DNA from: Candidatus Gastranaerophilales bacterium
GTDB lineage: Bacteria > Cyanobacteriota > Vampirovibrionia > Gastranaerophilales > Gastranaerophilaceae
Reading direction: 5' to 3'
NCBI GenBank assembly: GCA_944323995.1
Contig: CALUUN010000001.1
Location: 62,001 to 126,000, forward strand
DNA length: 64,000 nucleotides
Part shown: in pieces, positions 52,659 through 61,890 of the stretch
How positions within the stretch are numbered: the first letter of the stretch is position 1
Layout: each line of letters starts with the position of its first letter
Program-made: the position numbers and the translations under genes
Notes under the pieces: model-generated
What the model was told of the DNA's origin: nothing
Seen by the model: only the letters and a program-made list of their open reading frames with translations
The model's database searches: none

Positions 52659-52687
52659 CCTGATTTGAAAAAATCAGGTTTTTTTTA
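52659..52687 (+). terminator. Intrinsic terminator of the 56-aa gene
   Basis: CCTGATTT-GAAA-AAATCAGG followed by eight T. Confidence 0.92.
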
Positions 52688-52697
52688 TTAAAATTCG

Positions 52698-52706
52698 TGC
52701 TAAAAT
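52698..52706 (+). promoter_or_regulatory. Extended -10, leaderless promoter of nadD
   Basis: TGCTAAAAT, then AGCGGT, then ATG at 52713. Confidence 0.6.
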
Positions 52707-52712
52707 AGCGGT

Positions 52713-53306
52713 ATGAAGCTGTGTGTATTTCAAGGTACATTTAATCCGATACATAATGCCCATTTAAAGATGGCAGATTATGTGCTGAAAAATTACGACT
52801 TTGACAAAATAGTTTTTATACCGGCATACAGACCGCCGCACAAAAACTACGATCCCGCGCTGACTTTTCACAGGCTGGAAATGGTAAAACTTGCCGCACT
52901 CACAAATCCGAAATTTAACGTTTCTGACATTGAATACCGGAACGAAAGAAATTCATACACATATCTCACAATCCTTGAACTTTACAAAAAATACGACATT
53001 GAGGGTAAAATAAGTTTCATAATCGGAACCGATGCTTTTGAACAAATTGAAAGCTGGTATGAAACGGATAAATTGAAAAATCTTGTGGAATTTATAGTAT
53101 TTGTTCGGGAAAAACAGATGCCGGATCTCAACAAATATGAAGAATTAAGAAAAAAAGGATACAATTTTACCTTTGCGCGGATGAATTTTGAGGACATATC
53201 GTCAACAGGGATAAGACAGGACATAAAGCTGCGCAAAGACATCACAAATCTTGTGACTGACAAAGTAAAAGGATATATAGAAAAAAATGGATTATACAAA
53301 AACTGA
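52713..53306 (+). CDS. nadD: Nicotinate-nucleotide adenylyltransferase
   Basis: 197 aa. Converts NaMN + ATP to deamido-NAD in NAD synthesis. GTFNPIHNAHL is the nucleotidyltransferase GxFNPxHxGH-type motif, PAYRPPHKNY the substrate loop, FIIGTDAFEQIESWY the middle motif, and ISSTGIRQDI the C-terminal ISSTxIR motif. Overlaps yqeK by 20 bases, the usual partner. Confidence 0.95.
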   Translation: MKLCVFQGTFNPIHNAHLKMADYVLKNYDFDKIVFIPAYRPPHKNYDPALTFHRLEMVKLAALTNPKFNVSDIEYRNERNSYTYLTILELYKKYDIEGKISFIIGTDAFEQIESWYETDKLKNLVEFIVFVREKQMPDLNKYEELRKKGYNFTFARMNFEDISSTGIRQDIKLRKDITNLVTDKVKGYIEKNGLYKN

Positions 53307-53868
53307 CCAAAAAGAGATTTTAAAATGGCTTAAGGAAAATCTGACCGAAGAACGCTACCTTCACAGCCTTGGAACAGCCGAATGCGCAAAAGAACTTGCA
53401 AAACAATTCGGCGAGGACGAAGAAAAAGCATACATAGCAGGACTTTTACACGATTGCGCCAAATGTTTTGATAATAAAAAACTGCTTGAAATAATAAAAA
53501 ACAATCTCAAAATAGATGAAAACGAGATGATGAATTACAAAACTCTTCACGCACCGGTAAGCGCATATTGCGCAAAAAAAGATTTCGGGGTCTGCGACGA
53601 TGAGATTTTAACCGCAATCAGATGGCATACTCTCGGATGTAAAAAGATGACAACTTTTGACAAAATAATTTTCCTTGCTGATAAAATTGAACCGAACACA
53701 AGAGATGCCGGCTACAGAGAGGAAATACTGGAGATTTTAAAAGAAGAAAACGGACTTGATAAAGCACTTTTGAGATGTTATCAGGAAACAATAAAAAGTC
53801 TTGTAAAACGCGGATTAAAAATCTGTCCGCTGACAATAGAAATATACAACGAACTTCTTAACAAATAG
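53287..53868 (+). CDS. yqeK: HD-domain phosphohydrolase YqeK
   Basis: 193 aa. Members cleave diadenosine tetraphosphate (Ap4A) symmetrically to ADP. Metal ligands sit in HSLGTAECAKELA, GLLHDCAK (the HD pair), LHAPVSAYCA and RWHTLG. nadD-yqeK is a conserved pair, and YqeK may clear Ap4A formed as a by-product. Confidence 0.94.
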   Translation: MDYTKTDQKEILKWLKENLTEERYLHSLGTAECAKELAKQFGEDEEKAYIAGLLHDCAKCFDNKKLLEIIKNNLKIDENEMMNYKTLHAPVSAYCAKKDFGVCDDEILTAIRWHTLGCKKMTTFDKIIFLADKIEPNTRDAGYREEILEILKEENGLDKALLRCYQETIKSLVKRGLKICPLTIEIYNELLNK

Positions 53869-53943
53869 TAAAGAATGTTAATAAATAAGGGGAAAATATC
53901 GCATTTTCGTGATAGAATAAATCCATAGAGAGGGAACCTGACT

Positions 53944-56004
53944 ATGAAATTACTGGAGATTAAGAATAATCTTGCTAAGATTGCCTATGATGAAACCGAC
54001 AAACTTGCTCTTGCGGAATTTGTAACACTTGTTGACAACAACAATTCCTACGTCGGACAAATAGTAAACCTTAAAGCTGACGTGACGTCAAATTACGCAA
54101 TAGCTAAATTGATTTTTATATTTAATCAGGACGGCATAGTTGACAATTATGACGGCTCAATTCCCTCAATAAAAGCTGAACTGTCAAAACTTAGTTCTCA
54201 ACAAATTTTGAGCCTTCTGCCTGTTGAAAGACCGGTCGCAATAGGACATCTGGCTCAGCAGAATGCGGTTTTAAAAGTTGACGAAACATTGTTTGAAAAA
54301 AATCTTACAATATGCGCAGAAAAATTTGAAAATATTGCAACAATAATAAACAATTTCACGCTGCAATTAATCAATTACGGCGAAAAAACTGTTATAATTG
54401 ACACCGATCACACATTCGGTGAAGTTCAGCCCGTAAGATTCAGACGCGATTTTAAACTTCCGCTGAACGCAGAAATGATAGATTTTATTTACGAAAACGA
54501 TCTTGAAGGGGTAGAGGCTGCAAGTAAAGCCGTCATTCAGGATATTTTTTACGAAGTTCAACAGTACACAAAAACAATTCCCGACAAATTCATCCCGTTC
54601 ACAAGTTTTCTGAATGTTGTATCTGAACAATACAAACAAACGGGAATTCCAGAACTTGCACTTTTAAAAAGCAAACTTTTAAAATACGGCGAAGAAAATA
54701 TTTTTGCCGAAACAAAGGAAGATATTGACGGGTTAAAAAATGCTATTGAATCAAAACAACTTACATATATTGATATCGCAGAAGTTTCCGATGCGATGCA
54801 AAAAGAACTTATCGGATATATCCACAAAGTTACAGACGCAGCTCCGAGCTACACTTACGTTTTTGTAAAACTTACAAACAACAATGCGGACAAAAAACTT
54901 TTGCGGCAGCTTATTGATAATGAGCACGTATTTACCGTAATAATATGCAGCCACGGTTATAAATACCTGCCGGAATTAAAACAGCGCGCCGAAAACCTTA
55001 TATTCTTTGCTCCGCAAACCTTACAGCACGATTTTGCAAGCTATAATACACTTTTGAATAAGCTAAACCCGAATGAGTTTATAGTATACGGCGCACTGAC
55101 GCAGAATGTTCCTTTTGTTGTCGAACTGTCAGAAATCTCTCAAGACGGAACATTTGAAGAAAAAGAAGATGAAGCCGCAGAAATTCCGGCACCTGTTTTG
55201 CCCGCAGAACCTGAAGAAGAGCCTGTTGAAGAAAGCACAGAAGATGCGGTGCAGAAACCTGAAGAACTTCTCGACGACGTATTTGACGGAATCTCGGAGG
55301 ATATTCCTGTTGATGTCCAAACTGATGAACAGGATGAAATTCCTGAAATTCCGGCAGATGAATCAGGACAGTTTGATTTTGACGTAATTGAAACAGAAGA
55401 AGAAGAAGAAGAAACACCTGCTGATGAAACACCTGAAATTCAAGAAAATCCGTCGACACATGACGAACTTGTTGAACAGGTTGCAAAAGATGTCGATGAA
55501 GTATTTTACACAAAACAGGAAGAACTTCCCACTATAGAAGAAATAACAGAACCCGACAAATTAACCGAAGATGACCTTGACTTTATAGACGACCTTGCTG
55601 TTGAACAGCCGGCAGAAGAACAAGAACAATTTGAAATTTCTGAAAATAACGAAAACTCTTTTGATGAGCAGCCCGAACTGATAACGGAAGAAGAAATAAT
55701 CACCGAAGAACCTGTTCAGGAAGATTTTCCGTCAGACTATGAAGTGGAAAACAACGCTGATGACGACCTGAATCTTGATGAGCCGCAGCCTCCGGTCGTG
55801 CCCGTTTATCCGTCGGATGAGCCGGTGCTTTCGGATGATGCTCCGCAATTTGAACAGGGAGATATGGTTTCACATCCAAAATACGGAAAAGGCGTTATTG
55901 AAAAATTAATCAAATACGGAAACAAAACTCTTTGCTCAATCTCGTTTGAAAATATCGGACGGCGCCTGCTTGATCCGGCAATTTCGGGAATAGAAAAGAT
56001 ATAA
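53944..56004 (+). CDS. Acidic protein with C-terminal CarD/UvrD-tail-like domain
   Basis: 686 aa, RBS GAGAGGG. Residues 1-400 form an unassigned mixed alpha/beta region; the first 80 residues, with YVGQIVNLKADVTSN, faintly recall a small beta-barrel. Residues 400-625 are a long Glu/Asp/Pro disordered stretch. Residues 630-686 (FEQGDMVSHPKYGKGVIEKLIKYGN is split by strands) match the small tudor-like tail of PcrA/UvrD and CarD-type RNA polymerase-binding modules. It could bind RNA polymerase through that tail; the rest is unknown. No Walker A is seen. Confidence 0.7.
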   Translation: MKLLEIKNNLAKIAYDETDKLALAEFVTLVDNNNSYVGQIVNLKADVTSNYAIAKLIFIFNQDGIVDNYDGSIPSIKAELSKLSSQQILSLLPVERPVAIGHLAQQNAVLKVDETLFEKNLTICAEKFENIATIINNFTLQLINYGEKTVIIDTDHTFGEVQPVRFRRDFKLPLNAEMIDFIYENDLEGVEAASKAVIQDIFYEVQQYTKTIPDKFIPFTSFLNVVSEQYKQTGIPELALLKSKLLKYGEENIFAETKEDIDGLKNAIESKQLTYIDIAEVSDAMQKELIGYIHKVTDAAPSYTYVFVKLTNNNADKKLLRQLIDNEHVFTVIICSHGYKYLPELKQRAENLIFFAPQTLQHDFASYNTLLNKLNPNEFIVYGALTQNVPFVVELSEISQDGTFEEKEDEAAEIPAPVLPAEPEEEPVEESTEDAVQKPEELLDDVFDGISEDIPVDVQTDEQDEIPEIPADESGQFDFDVIETEEEEEETPADETPEIQENPSTHDELVEQVAKDVDEVFYTKQEELPTIEEITEPDKLTEDDLDFIDDLAVEQPAEEQEQFEISENNENSFDEQPELITEEEIITEEPVQEDFPSDYEVENNADDDLNLDEPQPPVVPVYPSDEPVLSDDAPQFEQGDMVSHPKYGKGVIEKLIKYGNKTLCSISFENIGRRLLDPAISGIEKI

Positions 56005-56355
56005 TTATTTTCTTAAATTTTCAGCGCCTTTCAAATATACAAAACGCGGAGAAAAGTCTTCGGCGCAATTTACGACAATAAGAACGCGCAGACACATTCT
56101 GAGAGAATCCGGCACGTCAAGTTCGTTGAAACACATCATCGCAACATCGTCCCAGCCGAGATTTATTCTTGCAAATTTAGCAGGAAACGCCGCATTTAAG
56201 TCGCTTGTCAGCGTAAAAATCACATGCGAAATATCTTCTTTTTTTATGTTGTTCTGCTCAACCATTGAATTTAAAAGTTCCAGCACAGCATCCTTAATGG
56301 AACTTTCAAAATTATAATCAACGGTGATAGCGCCTCTTATACCTTTTGTAATCAT
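56005..56355 (-). CDS. aroH: Chorismate mutase, AroH type
   Basis: 116 aa, the monofunctional AroH class (chorismate to prephenate for Phe/Tyr). Hallmarks: IRGAITVDYNFESSIKDAV, FTLTSDLNAAFPAKFARI, NELDVPDSLRMCLRVLI and VYLKGAENLRK. Last gene of the purD-like/dnaJ/queE/def/fmt operon, its ATG overlapping the fmt stop by four bases. Its stop is directly adjacent to the convergent stop at 56004. Confidence 0.95.
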   Translation of the reverse strand: MITKGIRGAITVDYNFESSIKDAVLELLNSMVEQNNIKKEDISHVIFTLTSDLNAAFPAKFARINLGWDDVAMMCFNELDVPDSLRMCLRVLIVVNCAEDFSPRFVYLKGAENLRK

Positions 56356-57263
56356 CTTTTTAACCCGTTATACCAGTCGCGCGCGGACATTTCGCCTTTG
56401 CCTTCCGGTTTTACCCGCAAAAGCAAAAGACAATCCTTGCCGCAGCCGACCAGAATACCTTCTTTTGTAACCTTTAAAAATTCGCCGCATGCGCCGCAAT
56501 CTTCGACAACACGAGCTTCAAGAACTTTTATAATTTTATTATCATGAATAAAATAAGCTGACGGACATTTATAAATCCCGCGGATGAGGTTATTAATCTC
56601 GGATGCGGATTTTGACCAGTCAATGCATGTTTCTTCTTTTGTGAGTTTATTTGCCATGCAAACACCTTGTTCACACTGCGGAGAAGGTGTTAAATTACCG
56701 TTATACAAATCAACAATTGTTTTTTCAAGAAGTTCGGGCGACATATCGCTGATTTTTTCAAACAAGTCCATGCAATTCATATCATCAGAAATTTTTATAA
56801 CTTCGCGCAGACAGACATCACCGCAATCAAGCCCCAGTTCTGTAATCATGGTACAGATGCCGGTTTCTTTATCACCGTTAATAATAGCACGCTGAATAGG
56901 GTTTGCACCGCGGTATTTGGGCAAAAGAGAGGCATGAAGGTTAATTGTTTCAAATTTCGGGATATCCAAAACTTCCTGCGACAAAATCTGGCCGAACGCA
57001 AATGTCACAAAAAAATCAGGTTCCAATTTTTTTAATTGTTCGATAATTTCAGGTTCTTTGCGGATAGATTTCGGTTGAAAAACAGGTAAATTATGTTCCA
57101 GTGCAAATTCTTTAACAGGTGACATGGAAATTTTATGTCCTCTGCCGGCCGGTTTGTCCGGCTGAGTAACAACCGCAAGCACTTCTGTTTTATTTGAATT
57201 ATAAAGGTACTCCAAAGACTTCAACGCAATTTTCGGAGTACCGAAAAAAACAATTTTAATCAT
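56352..57263 (-). CDS. fmt: Methionyl-tRNA formyltransferase
   Basis: 303 aa. Formylates initiator Met-tRNA using 10-formyl-THF. Motifs: FFGTPKIALKSLEYL, QPDKPAGRG, HASLLPKYRGANPIQRA (with the catalytic His/Asn region), TELGLDCGDV, and a C-terminal tRNA-binding OB domain. Overlaps def by eight bases; the def-fmt pair is classic. Confidence 0.96.
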   Translation of the reverse strand: MIKIVFFGTPKIALKSLEYLYNSNKTEVLAVVTQPDKPAGRGHKISMSPVKEFALEHNLPVFQPKSIRKEPEIIEQLKKLEPDFFVTFAFGQILSQEVLDIPKFETINLHASLLPKYRGANPIQRAIINGDKETGICTMITELGLDCGDVCLREVIKISDDMNCMDLFEKISDMSPELLEKTIVDLYNGNLTPSPQCEQGVCMANKLTKEETCIDWSKSASEINNLIRGIYKCPSAYFIHDNKIIKVLEARVVEDCGACGEFLKVTKEGILVGCGKDCLLLLRVKPEGKGEMSARDWYNGLKR

Positions 57264-57816
57264 TTAATTCCTTTTCCAGTTCCGGTTCCGAAAGCAGTTT
57301 GTCCGGCTCTAATTGAGGCAGATGAAACTTTTTCAAAATATTTTCGGTTTCAAAACGGTTTATACAATGGTCAATAAATAAAATACCGTCAAGATGGTCA
57401 AATTCATGCTGGATGGCTCTTGCCAGAAGGCATCCGTCTTTTGCTTCCAGCGTAAACGATCTGCCGTGTATATCCGTTGCTTTGACCATAATGTTTTTAT
57501 AACGTCTGACATCAGTGTATGCTTCCGGAAAACTCAAGCAGCCTTCGTTACTTATTACGGCGCCTGATTTTTTAATAATTTTAGGGTTAATAAACACAAG
57601 CGGATTCAAAGGCTCATTTCCCGTAGAAACATCAATTACAAAAACCCTGTAATTCACGCCGATTTGAGGCGCCGCAAGTCCGACACCGTTTTGCGCATAC
57701 ATTGTATCAAAAAGATCGTTAACAAGATCGGTAATTTTTCTTGAAACTTTATGAACTTCTTTTGACGGTTCCCGCAGCGATTTTTCGCCGTATCTTAAAA
57801 CTTTCTTAATTGCCAT
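57256..57816 (-). CDS. def: Peptide deformylase
   Basis: 186 aa. Removes the formyl group from nascent proteins. The three metal-site motifs are GVGLAAPQIG, EGCLSFP and QHEFDHLDG. The ATG at 57816 follows AGAGGT; nine extra residues from an upstream ATG are not family-like. Confidence 0.96.
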   Translation of the reverse strand: MAIKKVLRYGEKSLREPSKEVHKVSRKITDLVNDLFDTMYAQNGVGLAAPQIGVNYRVFVIDVSTGNEPLNPLVFINPKIIKKSGAVISNEGCLSFPEAYTDVRRYKNIMVKATDIHGRSFTLEAKDGCLLARAIQHEFDHLDGILFIDHCINRFETENILKKFHLPQLEPDKLLSEPELEKELND

Positions 57817-57866
57817 AAATACCTCTGTAATGAGATTATACAATAAATTATACGCTTTTGCAAACC

Positions 57867-58544
57867 TTAGCGGACGCTTAAAAATTTATGCACCTGCGGA
57901 ATAAGTCTTGTTGCGGGATGAAATTTCAAAAATTTTTCAAGAATTTCTTCCAAAAAATCCGGTTCCATAAAAAGAGCGTTATCAGTCATTTCCGGCTGCA
58001 GCACAAGTTCCAGATTATATTTATTTGCAAGCTCACAGCAGCTTTGAATTTCAAAATCCTTAATATTTTTGTTAAAAACTATCTTTGCAAAGCAGTTTTT
58101 TTGTTTTGCAATTTCAAAGAATTTATCATGAAATTTGTAAGCATCAGGTATACCCGAGGCGCTTTCTATTTTTATATCGGCAGCGATAATATCAACAAAA
58201 TCAATAATTTCTTTGAGTCTGTCCGCAAGAGTTGCATTGGTTTCAAGATAAATTTTAACATTGCCGGTAAGCGGCAAAAATTCCTTCAAAAAATCAACGG
58301 CAAGAAGCGGTTCACCGCCTGTCAAAGATATAGAATGCACTGTCGAAAGGTCAAATTTCTTTATGTAATCCGCGAGTTCCTGCGCATCAAACTCCTCAAA
58401 ATACTCATCAGGCGCAAATTCAGTGTCGCAATAGTTACATTTTAAGTTACAGTTGCAAAATCTTATAAAAATCTGTTTATAACCTATATAAGGGCCTTCC
58501 CCTTGAATTGAAGCGAAAATTTCTTTTATACGGACTTTATTCAT
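57867..58544 (-). CDS. queE: 7-carboxy-7-deazaguanine synthase
   Basis: 225 aa radical SAM enzyme of queuosine/preQ0 synthesis. N-terminal EIFASIQGEGPYIG, Fe-S motif C32-x3-C36-x2-C39 (preceded by an extra Cys30), SLTGGEPLLA, and the C-terminal QVHKF segment. No queC/D/F in the window. Overlaps dnaJ by eight bases. Confidence 0.93.
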   Translation of the reverse strand: MNKVRIKEIFASIQGEGPYIGYKQIFIRFCNCNLKCNYCDTEFAPDEYFEEFDAQELADYIKKFDLSTVHSISLTGGEPLLAVDFLKEFLPLTGNVKIYLETNATLADRLKEIIDFVDIIAADIKIESASGIPDAYKFHDKFFEIAKQKNCFAKIVFNKNIKDFEIQSCCELANKYNLELVLQPEMTDNALFMEPDFLEEILEKFLKFHPATRLIPQVHKFLSVR

Positions 58545-59544
58545 TTAATAAATTCTCTCTGATATCATGCGCTGATAATTTTTTAAGTTTTTCGTACAGC
58601 TTGATTTCATCATCCGACAAATGCTTCGGAATTTCAATAGTTACAGTTACTATCATGTCACCTGTTTTTCCGTTCTTTTTAAGTCCCTGACCTGATAATC
58701 TGAATTTTTGACCGGAAGAAGTTCCTGCAGGAAGTTTCAATTTAACGCTTCCGTCAAAAGTTTTTATAGATATCTCTCCGCCGAGAACGGCCTCAAAAGG
58801 AGTAATAGGAACATTGCAGAGTATATCCGCACCGTCGTATTTTACTCTTTTGTTACTTTCCACATGAATATTTAAGAACAAATCGCCGTTTTTGCCGCCA
58901 AATCTGCCCTCTGCACCTTCTCCTTTAATCCGCAGTTTTGAACCATTTTTGACACCGGCCGGAATTTTTACGGTAATTCTTTTGTGCTGGGAATATTCAC
59001 CTGATCCGCTGCAGACATTGCATTTTGCACCGTTAATAAACTTTCTTCCGCGGCATCTTGGACAAAGTTCGGAATGCACAACGTTAATCGTTCTTGATGT
59101 GCCTTTTACGGCTTCCTGCAAGGTTATTGTAACATCTGTGGTAATATTTTCACCGTTTTGCGGCATGTTTTTTTCTGTTTTTTTGGATTTAGCCGTATTT
59201 TCAAAAATTGAGCCGAAAAACTGCGAAAAGTTTTTATCGTCCGTTGATTTATTTTCGGATTTTTTATCTTTTGATGTTTTAGTTTTTTCCTGTTTCGGCT
59301 TCGGACTTTCTGCGGCGGAAGATGCTTTGCTGCCGGCTGATTTAAAAAATCCGTTCAATATATCATACTGCTTCCGCTTTGATTCATCTGAAAGCGTATC
59401 ATAGGCCCTTGAAATTTCTTTAAATTTTTTAGCACCCGAAGGATTCACATCAGGATGATATTTTCTTGCAAGCCTGCGGTAGGCGGACTTTATTTCCGCC
59501 GGATCACTGTCAGGTGTAACTCCTAAAATCTCATAAAAATTCAT
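58537..59544 (-). CDS. dnaJ: DnaJ-type co-chaperone with reduced zinc finger
   Basis: 335 aa. J-domain 1-65 with HPD at residues 30-32 stimulates DnaK ATPase. A Ser/Lys linker (70-125) replaces the usual Gly/Phe region. The zinc region has only two CxxCxG units (CPRCRG, CNVCSG) instead of four. Then the C-terminal substrate-binding barrels (PAGVKNGSKLRIKGEGAEG, KLPAGTSSGQKFRLSGQGL) and an end helix. It could be the main DnaJ or a CbpA/DnaJ2-like paralogue. Confidence 0.88.
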   Translation of the reverse strand: MNFYEILGVTPDSDPAEIKSAYRRLARKYHPDVNPSGAKKFKEISRAYDTLSDESKRKQYDILNGFFKSAGSKASSAAESPKPKQEKTKTSKDKKSENKSTDDKNFSQFFGSIFENTAKSKKTEKNMPQNGENITTDVTITLQEAVKGTSRTINVVHSELCPRCRGRKFINGAKCNVCSGSGEYSQHKRITVKIPAGVKNGSKLRIKGEGAEGRFGGKNGDLFLNIHVESNKRVKYDGADILCNVPITPFEAVLGGEISIKTFDGSVKLKLPAGTSSGQKFRLSGQGLKKNGKTGDMIVTVTIEIPKHLSDDEIKLYEKLKKLSAHDIRENLLNE

Positions 59545-59574
59545 ATCTCTATATTAACAATAATTTAAAAAAAT

Positions 59575-60786
59575 TCAACTGCAAATATCACTGCGGTATT
59601 TCATGCCGTCAAATTTTATCAAATCAATATCCTCCGCAAGGTTCTTTTTTGCTCTGGAAAGCGTTTTTGCACATGAAGTCAAAACAAAATTGTCGCCTTT
59701 AGAGGAAAGATATTCAAAGTATTTATTTTTCGTCGTATTGATAAAAGAAACTTCAGAGTCAACAATATCAAGATTCGGAATAATTTTTTCTTCCTGACGC
59801 GATTTTATAAGACATGAAACCGAAAAATTATCGTTTATAAGAATATCTTCATATTCATCCGCAAAAAATCCGTTAGCGCATGCCTCAAACAGTTCTGTCA
59901 GATTTTCATCAACAAGATTAAGCACGGCCTGCGCATCAAAATTCTGTAAAAACGGCTTAAATTCAAGAACCGAATAGCTGTCCTCAGATGTCAAAACCGC
60001 ATCAACACCGAGAATTCCAACATAAGGCATTCCTCTTTTTTCAAGGGAAGAAAGCGCATTTAAAATAACGTTTTTGAATAATTTTGTCAGGATTTCATCA
60101 GGAATTTTATAATCAGGAGCATATCCGCCGACACCTGATGTCAAAAGTCCTCCGTCACCTGATTCAGTAAATTTATAATTTGCAACCGTTGTCAAAGGAA
60201 TGGCATGATAGCCGTCAGTCACAACATACATGGAAAACTCATGCCCGTAAACATATTCTTCAATAACAACTCTTTCTTCACCGCGCAAAAAAAGTTCTTC
60301 CGCAAATAATTTTGCATTTTCAAAAGAAGTACAACAAAGTCTGTCGAGATTATTTCCGTTATTATCACATCTTACGACGAGAGGGTATGCTGCGTTAGTG
60401 AGATAGTCCAACGCAAGCGGAAGTTTTTCATATATACCGAATCTCGGTGTCGGAGCATGAAGTTTATACAAAAATCTTTTGCCTTGAGATTTACTCAACG
60501 CAAAATTTGCACTCTTTGCAGACGGTGCAAAAACAGCCTTTCCGTTTTCCGAAAACATTGAGGCAATATCAGCTGCTATCGCCTTTTCAGAAACCGCTAC
60601 CGTCAAATCAACATCATTTTCCACCGCAAATTTTAAAAGCGCTTCGGTATCATCTTCTCTAATATCAACACTTTCACAAAAATCATCAAACATCGGGCCG
60701 CCGGGTGCAGCAAAAACCTTTTCCGCATCCTTTGAAAGACGTTTTGCAAGAGCATATGAATTACCTGCCAACAATATTTTCTTCAT
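59575..60786 (-). CDS. PurD-like ATP-grasp protein with altered motifs
   Basis: 403 aa with the layout of phosphoribosylamine-glycine ligase: Rossmann N-domain, ATP-grasp (LSKSQGKRFLYKLHAPTPRF, VVIEEYVYGHEFSMYVVTDG, GDGGLLTSGVGGYAPDY, YVGILGVDAVLTSE) and a C-domain. But the N-terminal GxGGREHA is AGNSYALA, the K-xx-G-A-GKGV ATP loop is VRCDNNGNNLD, and the EFNxRxGDPE metal motif is EFKPFLQNFDAQ. Probably not a working PurD; a diverged ATP-grasp ligase or regulator. First gene of the operon, TATAAT 7 bases from the ATG. Confidence 0.75.
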   Translation of the reverse strand: MKKILLAGNSYALAKRLSKDAEKVFAAPGGPMFDDFCESVDIREDDTEALLKFAVENDVDLTVAVSEKAIAADIASMFSENGKAVFAPSAKSANFALSKSQGKRFLYKLHAPTPRFGIYEKLPLALDYLTNAAYPLVVRCDNNGNNLDRLCCTSFENAKLFAEELFLRGEERVVIEEYVYGHEFSMYVVTDGYHAIPLTTVANYKFTESGDGGLLTSGVGGYAPDYKIPDEILTKLFKNVILNALSSLEKRGMPYVGILGVDAVLTSEDSYSVLEFKPFLQNFDAQAVLNLVDENLTELFEACANGFFADEYEDILINDNFSVSCLIKSRQEEKIIPNLDIVDSEVSFINTTKNKYFEYLSSKGDNFVLTSCAKTLSRAKKNLAEDIDLIKFDGMKYRSDICS

Positions 60787-60908
60787 ACAAAAAATTATAC
60801 TACATAAAAGAGATGATTTTATTAAGAAATTTTAAAATTTTAAACCGATTAGTGATATAATAATGACAGAAGAAAAAAAATAATTAAATATCCTTCAGAG
60901 AGGGTTTT

Positions 60909-61142
60909 ATGGCAAGTATTGTAAATTTGTTAACACAGGTATTATCAGGACAAAACGTATCCGCGGCACCGGCTGTCAGAAGCACAGCAGCTTCAATGAC
61001 CGGGAGAAATCCGTTTGTAAATTATAACGGCTATCATGCAAACACCTATGCCAAAAACAATCCGGTAAGAGGCGGATATTTTGCGGGATATTACAACGGC
61101 AGACAAAATATTGTCGGTCAGAGATTATTTATTGAAGTTTAA
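60909..61142 (+). CDS. Small Asn/Gly/Tyr-rich protein, unknown
   Basis: 77 aa; ATG after AGAGAGGG and a TGATATAAT promoter about 45 bases upstream, so likely real. A hydrophobic start MASIVNLLTQVLSG, an Ala/Ser/Thr middle, then Asn/Gly/Tyr-rich repeats (FVNYNGYHANTYA, FAGYYNGRQN). No clear signal peptide. Might be a structural or surface peptide. Its stop overlaps the convergent pilin-like gene by four bases. Confidence 0.65.
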   Translation: MASIVNLLTQVLSGQNVSAAPAVRSTAASMTGRNPFVNYNGYHANTYAKNNPVRGGYFAGYYNGRQNIVGQRLFIEV

Positions 61143-61786
61143 TATTGAATTTCCCAATTATCTGATTTAATTTGCGAAAAGCACGGTATACCGTAATTTA
61201 CGCCGTCTTTACAATCGGTAATTCTGTCCTCATCGCTGTCGTATTCGCCGTATGTTTCAAATCCGGCCGTACCTTCATTGTCAATTTTAAAGGCAAAAAA
61301 GTCCTCGCCAATAATATTCGGTGCATCCGTATTATTTACGTCAACAATAAAAACACCTTCATCAGCCGCATCAGGCTTAAAAAATCCTAAAGACGCGCCG
61401 CTCGGCAAAGTTATATAGTAAGAAAAATTTTCATCCGACAGCAGAAAATCCGAAACATCAACATCTTCACCCGAAATTGAAGAATAATTTTCCGCAAAAC
61501 AGCCGTCAAAAGATGTTCCGCAAACTCTTGACGCGTTCAAATATGTATTAAAGAAGTTGTAGTTGTCTTCGCTGAACAGAGAAGAATTTGAAAGACTGCT
61601 CACGCGCTCATCAAGCATCATATTAGTTACGGCAGTATCAACCGACTTAAACACAGTACCGAGTTGAGCCGCATATGTTCTTTTTTCAACATTTACAACA
61701 ACGTTAGGAACGGTCAAAATCAATATAATTCCGATTACAAGAAGCGAAAGCAGCACCTCTGACATCGTAAAAGCATTTTTTCTCAT
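61139..61786 (-). CDS. Type IV pilin-like protein
   Basis: 215 aa from the ATG with GGAG upstream. A very short leader MRKNA precedes FTMSEVLLSLLVIGIILILT, a prepilin helix with Glu at +5; the usual Gly at -1 is Ala. The remainder is an acidic soluble domain with several Cys and repeated DVSDF, DVNNTDAP, YDSDEDRITDC motifs. Likely a minor pilin or pseudopilin in the inner membrane or pilus. Not related in its C-terminus to the variable pilin-like genes. Confidence 0.83.
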   Translation of the reverse strand: MRKNAFTMSEVLLSLLVIGIILILTVPNVVVNVEKRTYAAQLGTVFKSVDTAVTNMMLDERVSSLSNSSLFSEDNYNFFNTYLNASRVCGTSFDGCFAENYSSISGEDVDVSDFLLSDENFSYYITLPSGASLGFFKPDAADEGVFIVDVNNTDAPNIIGEDFFAFKIDNEGTAGFETYGEYDSDEDRITDCKDGVNYGIPCFSQIKSDNWEIQY

Positions 61787-61890
61787 AAAAATCTCCAATC
61801 TATATTAAAATTAGCATTTTTTACGGGGTATGTCAACAAAGGAAACATTTGACAAAAAAGTTACGTAATGTTAAGAAAATAATATACATC

